NCBI GenBank assembly: GCA_028752905.1 | Contig: JAQNBH010000011.1 | Span: forward strand, 3,286,322-3,350,321 | Source of the DNA: Cladorhizidae sp. MBARI D1340-BT2 | Taxonomy: Eukaryota > Porifera > Demospongiae > Poecilosclerida > Cladorhizidae | Direction: 5' to 3' | DNA length: 64,000 nucleotides | In this document: positions 44,516 to 54,655 of the stretch, piece after piece | Numbering within the stretch: position 1 is the first letter of the stretch | Layout of the letters: every line of letters starts with the position of its first letter | Notes under the pieces: generated by a model | Database searches by the model: none | What the model was told of the DNA's origin: nothing | What the model saw: only the letters and a program-made list of their open reading frames with translations | Program-made: the position numbers and the translations under genes

Positions 44516-45625
44516 ATGTCGAAGCCCATCACGAGGAGTAGGCAGACCACTGAGGGTTTGGCAGTTGAGACAGAAGTAGAGAGCAATGCCAGTTCCGCTA
44601 GTACTGTGACGGTAGGAGACAGTAAAGCAGCATTGTTTCTTCTTGTACAACGAATGCAGGATCGCGAAGAGAGAATGGATCGCGACCGGGCAATAAGAGA
44701 AGAAGAAAGAGAACGTGAACGTTCGAGATGGGAAGACGAGAGGGACCAGTCATTTGCAGAATGTTCGAGATGGGAAGACGAGAGGGACCAGGCATTTGCG
44801 GCGCTCCTCGCCAGAATCGGTGCTCTCATTGGGTAGGTATCAAGGTGGCACCATTTCGCAAGCTGGAAGCCGAGGAAGATGTTGATGCATAATTCGGAGC
44901 CTTTGAGGCTCATATGGAGTTCCATGATGTACCCAACAGTCAATGGAGTAAGTATCTTGGACCAATATTCCAGATGCAAATTTAGTCTATATGGCGATGG
45001 ATGCAACGGAGAGAAAGCAATACGATGTGCTAAAGGAGACCTTGTACCAACACTACAGGATCTCGTAGGAAACATACCGAGCGAAGATGCTACAGGTTCA
45101 ACGAAAGACAGGTGAAAGCTGGACAACTTGTGGAAACAGGTACCTGAACCTTAGTTGGAAGTGGGTAAAGGATTGCTCCACTTTAAGAGACATGGTGGAA
45201 CTATCATCCATCGATGCGCTGACCAAGCTGATGCCTAAACCAATTTCTAACCATGTAAGGGATCATGCTCAGGAAACGTTAAAGGAGGCTACCAAGCTGG
45301 CAGATGATTTCATGCTGACACGGGGGTGGAGTCTCGACCAAATTAGTGAATGGGAGGTGGCTGACAGGGACCATGGAAGGAGGCAGCATCGACGAGAAGA
45401 ATGCCCACGACCAACGAAGGACCCAAATTCTCAACAAACGGGAGATACCACGAGTAAAACCGACAGAAGTATGCAGCAGGAAGTCCAGTGGAAACTGGAA
45501 GAAGCAACCAAAGTATGAACCTGTGCGCGGACCAAGGTATTTCGCTTGTAATGATTTGGACACTACTCTTCTGACTGTCCCACAAGGAAGGAGCGCAACA
45601 ACCCTCCTAGACTTGAAGACCTCAA
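44516..45625 (+). pseudogene. Element C gag
   Basis: The first frame (ATG 44516 to 44836) is a Glu/Arg-rich coiled coil with the segment SRWEDERDQ duplicated. Later frames give AFEAHMEFHDVPNSQWSKYL (capsid) and DALTKLMPKPISNHVRDHAQ with EATKLADDFM, a SCAN-like pattern as in element A. A weak Cys-containing block near 45535 stands where the zinc knuckle would be. Several frameshifts and stops separate the pieces. Confidence 0.75.
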
Positions 45626-45661
45626 TTTAGCTGCCTGACTGCCCGAGAGGAAGCTGATCTG

Positions 45662-46201
45662 GTGGAGTCTGAGATCGTCCGCAACGTGGTCATACCTGGA
45701 AAGGTGGGAGGACAAGATGTGGATCGGATACTTCTGGATACAGGAGCTGACAGAACAATGGTAAAAAGCTGCTTGGTACCTGACACTGCTAAGACGGGAG
45801 AAGTAGTGCAGATGGAGTCGTACACTGGAAGGGTGGAGTCCCACCCCTTGGCTGAGGTGGAGCTAGAAGTTGCCCATTGCAGGGTCACACGGACAGTGGC
45901 TCTGGAGGAGCATGGTAAGTATGATGTGCTATTATGTACTGACTTACCAGGCCTGTGGGAGCTGGGTCGGCAGCTGGTCAATGCTCAGGCTCTCCAGATG
46001 GTGCAGACCCGATCTCAGATAAGTAGGAAGGAAGACCTACCCCAGAATGAGCAGGAGCCTATCCTTGAGTGTCCCACGGGAGAAGCTACCTCGGAAGTGA
46101 GCGAAACTGAGTCAGACTACGAAAAAAATGATGAACCAAGCGAATTCACAGAGGACGAACCCTCAACCGAAACAGAGATGACAGATTCTGAAGCCCTCTA
46201 A
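45662..46201 (+). pseudogene. Element C retropepsin
   Basis: An open frame of about 180 codons starts with IVRNVVIPGKVGGQDVDRI and contains LLDTGADRTMVK, the DTG active site of aspartic proteases. It ends with an acidic linker toward integrase. No stop interrupts the domain itself, making this one of the better preserved parts of the element. Confidence 0.82.
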
Positions 46202-46253
46202 ATCTGCTAAAAGGGCAGAATGAAAGGCCTGGAGAGAGAAGGTCCTGGAGAAA

Positions 46254-47181
46254 ATGCTTCGGGAACAAGATAGAGGAGCATTTAAAGAGCAGCAGGACGA
46301 AGATGAAACCCTGGACGCACTTCTTCAACAGGCCGAAACCACGGATAGTCCTTTCACGATGAGAGATGGACTATTATGGAAGAGATCCACCGATAGAATG
46401 GGTGAGGATGTGTTGCTGTTATGTGTTCCTGTGCAGAAGAGAGGACTACTACTGTCTCTGGCCCACAAGCCAGGACATTTGGGAAGGGACCGAACACACA
46501 GAAGGCTGGCAGATGAATAACACTGGCCAGGTATGTATGCTGATGTGCGTAAAATGTGTCAAGCTTGTAGTGAGTGTCAAAAGGTTGCACGTTGGAGGAA
46601 GCAGCCAGCCCCACTTCGCCCTCTACTGGTTATAGATGAACCATTCTCGAGAATTGGGTTGGATATGGTTGGACCACTACCCCGCTGGAAAGAAACATAT
46701 TTTGGTGATTGTGGACCATGCAACACGGTGGCCTGAGGTGATAGCACTGCACTCTACAGAGTGTCAGACAGTGGCAGACGAACTCCTCGTTCTTTTCACA
46801 AGGACAGGCGTACCGAGGGAGATTTTAACAGATTGCGGTTCTAACTTCACAGGACGGCTGATGAAGGAGCTGTACCAGTCACTGGGAATAATGGGACTTC
46901 GAACAACTCCATACCACCCAGAAGGAGACGGACTCGTGGAGAGGTTCAATGCAACTCTCAAGTCCATGTTGAAGAAGATCTTAAAGCTATGGAATGGTCA
47001 ATGGGACTCGCATGTTCTGGGGGAATACCAAAGGGCACATGAAACTACAGGTTTCACCCCTTCTGAACTGCTCTATGGGATGCAGATCAGGGGACCACTC
47101 CAGAACTTGAAGGAACAGTGGACAGCAAGGGAGGGGACTCCAACCGACATTGTGACGTACATAACAACCGTGCAGGATTGA
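46254..47181 (+). pseudogene. Element C integrase (located before RT)
   Basis: The N-terminal part shows HKPGHLGRDRTHRRL and CQACSECQK, the HHCC finger. The core has GLDMVGPLPR (Asp), ILTDCGSNF (Asp, with Cys replacing the usual Arg) and GLVERFNATLKSML (Glu). Breaks lie at 46519 (stop) and about 46680-46735 (frame change). It is followed, not preceded, by the RT, which defines the Gmr1 arrangement. Confidence 0.87.
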
Positions 47182-47439
47182 TTCGAGGAGCTACAAAGGG
47201 TATCCCGAGAAAGAGAGGAGCAACAGAATTCTAAATACAAAAATCATTTCGACCGGAAAGCACGGGCAAGGTCATTCCTTCCAGGAGACCTGGTCTTGTT
47301 GAGGACTCCACAGAAGGGACAGAGTCTCCATGCTGAGTGGGATGGGTGATACAACGATGTGACGAGACGACATATGAACTTCATATGCCAGACCATCCCA
47401 TGAGAAAGGTAAAAAGGCATATTAACCTATTGAGACCTT

Positions 47440-47730
47440 AAAATTCTCCAGCTTTGGGCTGCCTGAATCAGCAACTGAGATCTTGGAAAGAGAGATGCCT
47501 GACTGCTTCAAAGATGAGGAAGGCGAGTTGCTACCCGACACAGAAGCAGCCGACCTGGAACTGGGAGAGAGAGAGAAACTGCAGCAGCTGGTGACCGTGC
47601 TCGCTTCAGGAAGAAGCCAGGATGTGCTGCAGGTCAAGAGATACGAATTGAGACAGGAGATGCCTATCCATTAAGTCAACCGCCCCGGCAGACAAGCAAA
47701 ATAAACTGGAGGATGAAGTTAAGACGTTGT
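47440..47730 (+). pseudogene. Element C linker between integrase and RT
   Basis: The frame 47483-47674 reads LELGEREKLQQLVTVLASGR, then near 47695 NKLEDEVKTLL, the conserved lead-in to the RT fingers. It confirms continuous pol organisation between integrase and RT. Confidence 0.6.
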
Positions 47731-47741
47731 TGTAAAATGGA

Positions 47742-48517
47742 TTGATTCGACCATCGGGAAGCCCATGGGCATCACCGGTTGTGCTAGTCACCAAAGCAGA
47801 TGGCGGAGTGAGACTAGGTGTGGACTATAGACGATTGAATGGAATCACCAAACCGGACCCGTTTCCATTACCTAGGATCGACGAACTGATTGATGGACTG
47901 GCAAGGGCGAGATTCCTCACCACACTGGATTTAGCAAGAGGATACCATCAGGTACCAGTGCACCATGATTCAATTCCAAAAACAGCTTTCATCACGCCAA
48001 GAGGGAAATGGGAGTACCTGCGAATGCCATTTGGTCTGAAAAACGCTCCCTCAGTATTTCAGCGAATGATGAATGCAGCACTGGCAGACATGGCTTCCTT
48101 TGCTGCAGCATACATTGATGATATTGTTGTGTTCAGTCTGACATTTGATGAACACCTGTCCCTGTACTAACCCGAATGGGAGAACTGGGACTGACCTTGA
48201 AGGCACAGAAATGTCAGCTGGCAAGATCTGACTGCCAGTTCCTGTGCCACCGAGTAGGCCGAGGACAAGTACGACCACTGCAGGCAAAAATTGAGACCAT
48301 CCAGATGTATCCGAAGCCCATGCGAAAGAAGGAGATGCGGGCATTCCTGGGCCTGTCAAACTACTATCGACGATGCATCCCAGGATATGGATCGATGGCA
48401 GTACCCCTTACTGACACAACACGGAAGAACGCTCCAGACATGGTGGAGTGGACCAGTGACAGGGAACGAGCATTCCAGGGTGGACCAGTGACAGGGAACG
48501 AGCATTCCAGGACATAA
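47742..48517 (+). pseudogene. Element C reverse transcriptase
   Basis: Starts [20 protein letters not shown], continues FLTTLDLARGYHQVPVH (motif A Asp), MPFGLKNAPSVFQRMMN and AAYIDDIVVFS, the YIDD catalytic box. The frame breaks once at 48168 and continues through FLGLSNYYRRCIPGYG. A 37-bp segment near 48448-48512 is duplicated in tandem. Confidence 0.88.
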
Positions 48518-48522
48518 AGAAG

Positions 48523-48975
48523 GTGTTGTCAGAAGAACCGATCCTCGTCAGCCCAGACCCCGAAAAACTTTTCATCCTACACACCGACACTTCTGGAATT
48601 GGAATAGGAGTGGTACTCAGCCAAGCGGGAGGAGATGGACAGGACCGATCCGTCGCCTTTTATAGTCGACGGCTCAAAGGAGCAGAGACACAGTATACAG
48701 TTACCGAGCAAGAGTGTCTGGCGGTGGTGGAGGCTGTAAGACACTTCCGCGTATACCTCTTGGGGGCTATCTTTCACGTGGTAACAGACCACAGCAGTCT
48801 GCATTATCTGGAGAACATGAAAGACGAAAACGGCAGGCTGGCCAGATGGGCGCTCAGCCTACACCAGGCAAGCGGCACGCGAACGCTGACGGCATGTCTA
48901 GACAGGCATGGCCCACCTACAAGACCTCTACCCCGGTGGAAGGACAGCTGCTGCCGTCTTGGGAGAAGTAGAGGG
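48523..48975 (+). pseudogene. Element C RNase H
   Basis: Reads LFILHTDTSGIGIGVVLSQ, then TVTEQECLAVVEAVRHFRVY and VVTDHSSLHYL, with Asp and Glu residues in place. A frameshift near 48870 leads to HANADGMSRQAWP, the RNase H end, and the gene stops at the polypurine tract. Confidence 0.87.
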
Positions 48976-48978
48976 GGA
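48970..48978 (+). other. Element C polypurine tract
   Basis: AGAGGGGGA directly before the 3' LTR start at 48979. Confidence 0.75.
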
Positions 48979-49237
48979 TGTCACAGGGTGACACTTCACT
49001 CACCTCTAGTGGATTAACCACAACAACCACTTAGCTAGAGTGACTATGTAGTTATGCCATGAATATGATTAGTAAACCCACTGAACAGCGCACACATTAT
49101 GTCATTTATTAGGTGAGGATGTCAGTCTATGCTGTGATGTGTGAGTTCTCAATAATATATTCAATTAAACTATTGTTATTCTAGAGAACCCGAACTGTGT
49201 GTCAGCACTTCCGCTCCGAAAGGCAGTGCCCGTGACA
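48979..49237 (+). repeat. Element C 3' LTR
   Basis: TGTCACAGGGTGACAC to CCCGTGACA. Its last 58 bases plus 71 flanking bases of element B gag are duplicated in tandem (49180-49309 and 49310-49440). Confidence 0.83.
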
Positions 49238-49239
49238 AG

Positions 49240-49918
49240 TTCAGGCACAGATGCGTGACCATCAGGTTCACTCAACTACTGCCACTCTTCCGGGATTGGA
49301 TGTCGGCAATTCTAGAGAACCCGAACTGTGTGTCAGCACTTCCACTCCGAAAGGCAGTGCCCGTGACAAGTTCAGGCACAGATGCGTGACCATCAGGTTC
49401 ACTCAACTACTGCCACTCTTCCGGGATTGGATGTCGGCAAATATGATTCGATTTCGAGAGTCAGAGTGATTGCTTCATCAACAGATCCAGGTTTAGCTTG
49501 CCAGATGCTGAAAGCTACTTGGGGTTTGTCGATGAGCGAGGTACTGATTTAAGGCGAACCGTTCCCTGGCTTCCTTGGGGTAGGCGAGTTGTCTCAAATC
49601 CTCTCCAAATGAAGCCCAATCTTCGCTCCTTTTTCGAACTCGACTCTGCAACTCAGCCATATACAGGCCCTTTCGGCTCTCTGGTTCGAATCGCTTCCGC
49701 ATTGTTTGACTGCCTCCATGTAGTCGTTTCTTATGTCATCAGGTAGCCTCTTGAAAGTGGCACACGACACAGCTCTACCAGTAGCCGTACTCTTACCACT
49801 TCAGTTTCAAGGCATCGTCCCATTCGCACACGGTAGCCACAATGTCAAAATGGTCCACCCATTCGTCCCAGCTATTGTCTCCATTGTAGATTTCTGGGAG
49901 TACCGCAGGTTTGCTCAT
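49240..49918 (-). pseudogene. Element B gag, N-terminal part
   Basis: From ATG at 49918 (minus) the frame reads MSKPAVLPEIYNGDNSWDEW and VDHFDIVATVCEWDD, a typical gypsy gag start. Later RKRSEDWASFGEDLRQLAYP follows. Frameshifts occur near 49790 and 49500. It is cut at 49238 by element C. Confidence 0.8.
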
Positions 49919-49955
49919 CCTGATGACGTAGTCGAGATAAAGTTAGATCCTGCCG

Positions 49956-50150
49956 TTAAACAGGGCACAGTAGTTATTATTTTAGCATCCCAGGCAATCA
50001 TACATGCAGTATCCACATATGATCGACATTATATCGAATCATTACATGAGTTATCAATCAGTGATTGGTCAGATGACCTGACTGTCCAGCATCTAGAAAA
50101 GATACAAAAACAACAACAATCCAAAGGTCAGATAATGAGTAGTAATTACA
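49956..50150 (-). repeat. Element B 5' LTR
   Basis: Homologous to 40728-40947. On minus it starts TGTAATTACTACTC and ends GTTTAAC, about 38 bases before the gag ATG. Confidence 0.78.
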
Positions 50151-50260
50151 TCTCTACCATCCTCCAAACGAGGCAGTTGTGGCACATCTTTTGCTCCCCA
50201 CTTCTGTCCCTTTCCAGGTCGCTTTGCTGTTTCATCTGGAAAAACTCCAATTCATATTTC
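50151..50260 (-). pseudogene. Element A gag, 5' piece
   Basis: Minus frames read FFQMKQQSDLERDRSGEQK and VPQLPRLEDG, fitting the coiled-coil start of gag that should precede the IEIFLQTFLDQM block at 40.7 kb. It is bounded by element B on one side and by the copia LTR on the other. Confidence 0.5.
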
Positions 50261-50567
50261 TGTTGGAAAGATGCACTCTTGGCACAATATGTTGAACTTG
50301 TAGTGTTGGTAGCTTTGATATATTTTTGATGTATTCAGGTTATAGTTTATAGTCAGTAAATAGCAATACCAATGTTTGGATAGCACATTTAACACTTCTT
50401 TCATACAGCTGTTTTATCTTTATCTTGTATAGAACTACATGTAGTTTTTAGTTCAGTTGCTCATGTTGTTAGTTGTTGAGATGTCTTGTTTTGCAGTTTA
50501 TTGAATTAAAGTGATTTAAGCTATATATAGTCAATAACCAGTGATAGCTACTTGAAGTTTTCCAACA
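50261..50567 (+). repeat. Element D 5' LTR
   Basis: Starts TGTTGGAAAG and ends TTTTCCAACA, forming the short inverted repeat of LTRs. It contains a TATATATAG string near 50523. Its end is fixed by the primer site immediately downstream. Confidence 0.75.
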
Positions 50568-50583
50568 GGTTATGGGCACAGTC
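50568..50583 (+). other. Element D primer-binding site, half-tRNA type
   Basis: GGTTATGGGCACAGTC begins at the first base after the LTR. It matches, with one difference, the site used by Drosophila copia, which pairs with the anticodon region of initiator tRNA-Met and so is primed by a cleaved half tRNA. Confidence 0.75.
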
Positions 50584-50716
50584 AGATGCTCCCACAGCGC
50601 ATGAAGAAAGGCTATAGCTAGATTAAGCAGCTAGTGTATTCAATAAGCTAGACTCGAGCTCTCAGAAATGTTGAAAAGTGACCACTAACTCGTTTTTTAA
50701 TCGTACCTCGTTAGCA

Positions 50717-51300
50717 ATGGCAGAATTCAAAACTGTATCGATTGTTCCGTTGAATGGATCGAACTATCCAATGTGGAAAGTTCAATGCCGAATGGCACTC
50801 ATGAAAATGGTCTATGGGTCATACTGAAACTCTTCCTGAAGAGGCTTAGGCAGACAGGTATGCTAAGTATGCTGCAAGAAGGGACCGTGCACTAGCGTTG
50901 ATTGTATTGTCAATCAAACCTTCATTGTTGTACTTGATTGGAGACCCTGATAATCCCATTATGGTATGGAAGAAGTTGGCAGACCAATTTCAGAAAAAGA
51001 CATGGGCCAACAAACTCGAGCTAAGGCGCAAACTAAATTCATTACATTTAGAGGAGGGAAAGTCGGTTCAGGAGGACATCAGAGCTATGACGGAAATATT
51101 CGAAGCACTTGCAGTGATCGGTGATCCCATCACAGAGGAGGATCGAGTTGTCTACATATTAGCAAGCTCTTTCAACATGCTTGTAACAGCTCTTCAGGCA
51201 AACGCAGATGTACCTGAAATGGAAGTCGTTACAGAAAGGTTACTAAACAAGGAGGACAAATCACGGATAAAGACGGCAAATGCAGATCAACCAAAGCAAT
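50717..51300 (+). pseudogene. Element D gag
   Basis: ATG 50717 begins MAEFKTVSIVPLNGSNYPMW, the standard copia gag start. A break near 50826 (stops) is followed by the 134-codon frame 50898-51302 with MVWKKLADQFQKKTWANKLE and a Leu-rich capsid region. The CCHC knuckle expected downstream is not visible; an A-rich, stop-containing stretch stands there. Confidence 0.82.
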
Positions 51301-51489
51301 GACCACTCGCCTCAAGAACAAAGGTCTAAAATGCCGCTGATGAAAGAAAAGCCAAATCAGATGACAAAGAGTGGAAAGGCATGAAATAAAAGGCCAATAA
51401 AGTTGCACTCCAACAAGAAGATGACAGAGCACAGCGAGTGATTTTGATGCCCTTGTGATTAGTCATGCTCTGTCAGCTAGTGAAAGTGA

Positions 51490-51735
51490 AACAAGTAACT
51501 GGATTGTGGACTCTGGAGCAACGTGCCATATGTGCAGCAATGATGAGAAAATTTTCGTCAAGCTTCAAAGCCTGAAGGAACCACAACAAGCGATACTTGG
51601 AGATGGACATGTTTAGGGAGGCAATTGGGCGAGGAACTGTTTCATTAGAAATGAAATTGCCAGCTGGAAAAGCAAGAAAGTGCAAGCTGCAAGATGTACT
51701 TTATGTACCAAAGCTGTCTTACAATCTCTTGAGTG
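51490..51735 (+). pseudogene. Element D protease
   Basis: NWIVDSGATCHMC contains the DSG active site of copia proteases, followed by AILGDGHV and LQDVLYVPKLSYNLLSV-like sequence read in a shifted frame. The gene is cut at 51736 by the inverted-repeat structure. Confidence 0.78.
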
Positions 51736-52825
51736 TGCCATAAGCTTTCTTTTCTCTCTTAAAATTGAGTTGTTTTCTCCTTCGATCTTTGCAATTGAGA
51801 TAGTAGAGACTTCCTAATCTGGTTGCCACAGCAATGACTCTTTGATTTTCACCAATTATCAGACATCTGTCTTCATTAAACTGCGTCATCTTTCCAGCTT
51901 CTGCTGCCTTAATAAGGGGGTAGTTCACCCAAAACTGGAAAAAAACGTCTGTTGACTTTGAATGCCCATAACTTTTTTTTATAATTGGTTTGTGTAGATA
52001 ATGTTATGCTCAAATTGTTGCTTGTTCTATGTGCTTTCCAATGATATATAAAATATCTCTAGAGGCATGTTTTGTCAGAAGATGCATGCAGAAATGCATG
52101 CATCTTCAGAAACAGGGACCCTCCTTCTCTTGGCAGACCCCCACTACTCATTTTAAAAAATCAAAAGCTGTAAATTGGTTTGTGGCTTGTCAAAGCTAAC
52201 AGCTGTGATATGGATGATTTTATATTGCAATAACTAAAGTGGTTGTTGAATGGCAACGTGCCGTATTTGATTACGCGCTAAAATTGTATTTTTAGCGCGT
52301 AATCAAATACGGCACGTTGCCATTCAACAACCACTTTAGTTATTGCAATATAAAATCATCCATATCACAGCTGTTAGCTTTGACAAGCCACAAACCAATT
52401 TACAGCTTTTGATTTTTTAAAATGAGTAGTGGGGGTCTGCCAAGAGAAGGAGGGTCCCTGTTTCTGAAGATGCATGCATTTCTGCATGCATCTTCTGACA
52501 AAACATGCCTCTAGAGATATTTTATATATCATTGGAAAGCACATAGAACAAGCAACAATTTGAGCATAACATTATCTACACAAACCAATTATTAAAAAAG
52601 TTATGGGCATTCAAAGTCAACAGACGTTTTTTTACCAGTTTTGGGTAGTTAAGGCAGCAGAAGCTGGAAAGATGACGCAGTTTAATGAAGACAGATGTCT
52701 GATAATTGGTGAAAATCAAAGAGTCATTGCTGTGGCAACCAGATTAGGAAGTCTCTACTATCTCAATTGCAAAGATCGAAGGAGAAAACAACTCAATTTT
52801 AAGAGAGAAAAGAAAGCTTATGGCA
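51736..52825. repeat. 1,090-bp palindrome: foldback MITE plus inverted copia flank
   Basis: TGCCATAAGCTTTC at 51736 is matched in inverted orientation at 52812-52825, and complementarity runs inward to the centre near 52280. The inner part is the MITE. The outer 175 bp on each side is copia sequence (AAEAGKMTQFNEDRCLIIGE region) present once forward (right) and once inverted (left). Only the right copy belongs in the copia gene. Confidence 0.88.
51916..52649. mobile_element. Foldback (palindromic) MITE, copy 2
   Basis: Same family as 3937-4753 (shared AAACGTCTGTTGACTTTGAA, inverted on the other arm). The left end starts GGGGGTAGTTCACCC after TAA. The right end lacks about 13 terminal bases but is followed by TAA (52650-52652). 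It is inserted in element D between the protease and integrase regions. Confidence 0.85.
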
Positions 52826-53650
52826 TCGACGTTTTGGTCACCTTGGAATGAAAAATCTCCAAAAGCTGGCTCGGGAAAAACTGATTGTTTTCGATACATC
52901 AAAGAAAATGCGAGACATGTGTTCGAGGAAAACATCACAGAAGTCAATTTCAAACTTGTGGAGGCACTCGTTCCAAAGAATTCCTTGGTCTTGTCGACAG
53001 TGACGTATGCGGGAAAACTACTCGATCGTTAGGTGGAGCTGAGTATTTCCTGACATTTATTGATGACAAAACACAATATGTGTGGATCTACCCACTGAAG
53101 CACAAGGATGAGTTTTTTTGATCGTTTTCTGGAATGGAAGGCTTTAATTGAGAAAGCAAGTGGCCACAAGTTGAAAGCTCTCCGCCCAGATAATGGTGGC
53201 GAATATGCATCGACAAAGTTTGAGGATTTCCTGAAATCTGAAGGAATACGCCATGATCACACTGTGCCAAAGACACCAGAGCAAAATGGTGTTGCTGAAC
53301 GGCTAAACAGAACTCTCATTGAGACTGTGCATTCAATGTTGATTGATGCAAAGCTACCTCACAAGTTTTGGGCTGAAGCACTGTCTACAGCTGTATATAT
53401 AAGGAATCAAAGTCCGACAAAAGCTCTCAAAGGAATCACTCCATTTGAAGCTCAAACAAGAAACAAGCCAAAGGTGCATATGCTCACATTTCGAAGGACG
53501 AAAGGCACAAACTCGATTCGAAAGCAAGGAAATGCATATTCCTTGGGTATGGTGAAGAAACAAAAGGGTATCGACTCTATGATCCCAAGAAAGGGAATGT
53601 CATTTACAGTAGAGATGTTCAGTTTAATGAGGAAAAGAGAGACAAACTGA
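52653..53650 (+). pseudogene. Element D GAG-pre-integrase and integrase
   Basis: Begins KAAEAGKMTQFNEDRCLI (pre-integrase), then WHRRFGHLGMKNLQKLA and CETCVRGKHHRSQF (HHCC finger, two frames). The core has LVDSDVCG, KALRPDNGGEYAS and NGVAERLNRTLIE, giving the DDE set. Frameshifts at about 52825, 52885 and 53110 interrupt it. The 180-codon frame from 53108 is long and clean. Confidence 0.87.
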
Positions 53651-53675
53651 ACCCAAGACAAAGTACCTTATAGAT

Positions 53676-54655
53676 TTGGATTTTTCAGATAACAGTGACA
53701 CGACCCCTGACGACTGCAACTCTGGAACATCCATTGATTACACAGCTTGGCCAGTTCTTAGAAGATCTGAAAGAGAGAGATGTCCTCCAGATTATTATGG
53801 AGTGAGAGTGAACACAGCCAATGAGCAACCAAAGGAGCCAGTAACTATTGAAGAGGTCATGGCTAGCCCTGAGAAAACAAAATGGTTGAATGCCATGGAA
53901 AACGAAATGAAATCCCTCGATGACAATGATGTCTGGGAGCTAGTTGAGTTGCCAGAAGGACGAAAAGCTGTTGGTTGCAAATGGGTGTATAAAATCAAGA
54001 CTGGTGCAGATGGCTCAAGATTGGTAGCTCAAGGATTCTCACAGAAATATGGAACTGATTATGATGAGATATTTTGTCCAGTGGTTAGATTAGAATCACT
54101 CCGTACGTTGTTACTCCGTACGTTGATTGCATTGGCAGTGCAATATGGATTGAAGCTGCATCAAATTGATGTAACAACAGCCTTCCTCAATGGTGAGCTA
54201 GAGGAGGAGGTGTACATGAAACAGCCAAAAGGTTTCATTGCTAAAGGTCAAGAAAATCTAGTTTGCATGCTCAAGAAAAGTATTTATGGACTGAAGCAGT
54301 CTCCACGTTGTTGGAATACAGCACTGGATAATCAGCTCAAGAAAATGGGTTTTGTTTAGGCAGAAGTGATCCTTGCATATATATGGATGCAGAAGGAGAA
54401 GTGTTCTATATCGGTCTTTATGTTGATGATATCATACTTGCTGGAAGCAGTGACAAGAAAATAAAAGAAGTGAAAGATGCTCTAGAAAAGAGATTTGACA
54501 TAAAAGATATGGGAAAGCTACACTATTTTCTTGGCATGAAGATTCTCCAAGATGAGAAAACTGGAAATGTTTGGATTGGGCAACCTGCCTACATTGAGAA
54601 ACTTCTCAATAAATTCGGCATGCAAGACTCAATACACCAGTGGATACCAGTGTGA
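53676..54655 (+). pseudogene. Element D reverse transcriptase
   Basis: A 227-codon frame reads PEKTKWLNAMENEMKSLDDN, GCKWVYKIKTGADG, then IDVTTAFLNGELEEEVYMKQ (motif A Asp). After a stop at 54357-54359 the next frame gives FYIGLYVDDIILAGSSDKK, the YVDD catalytic box. LHYFLGMKILQDEKTGNVWI follows. Copia family is certain. Confidence 0.9.

Larger units (their letters stand above)
44110..49237 (+). mobile_element. Element C: Gmr1-like Ty3/gypsy retrotransposon with both LTRs
   Basis: LTRs at 44110-44469 and 48979-49237 start TGTCACAG and end GTGACA. A primer-binding site follows the left LTR and a polypurine tract precedes the right one. The order on plus is gag, protease, integrase, RT, RNase H, so integrase is upstream of RT as in Gmr1 elements. 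It interrupts the gag gene of element B. The left LTR is about 100 bp longer than the right one. A clear 5-bp target duplication was not seen. Confidence 0.88.
40728..50150 (-). mobile_element. Element B: Ty3/gypsy retrotransposon (standard order), split by element C
   Basis: Homologous terminal segments at 40728-40947 and 49956-50150 form the LTRs. On the minus strand the order is gag (49918 to 49240, then 44109 to 43905), RT-RNase H (43640 to 42242), integrase (42177 to 41247). It lies inside the gag of element A, because A gag sequence resumes on either side. A candidate purine tract with AAGGGGGC precedes the 3' LTR. No clear target duplication was found. Confidence 0.82.
33436..50260 (-). 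mobile_element. Element A: Gmr1-like Ty3/gypsy retrotransposon, split by insertions
   Basis: The minus-strand order is gag (50260-50151 and 40727-40207), protease (37300-36800), integrase (36767-35427), then RT (34870-34320) and RNase H (34028-33440). Integrase before RT is the hallmark of the Gmr1 branch of Ty3/gypsy. Element B interrupts gag between 40728 and 50150, and a piggyBac element lies between gag and protease. A purine tract at 33494-33510 (minus GAGGAGGGCGGAG) followed by TG may be the polypurine tract and 3' LTR start. LTR copies could not be paired. All genes carry frameshifts. Confidence 0.75.

Noticed and set aside
44110..49237. Target-site duplication of element C (AG or longer)
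   Set aside because: Left flank TAGCAG and right flank AGTTCA share only two bases, and a later duplication altered the right side.
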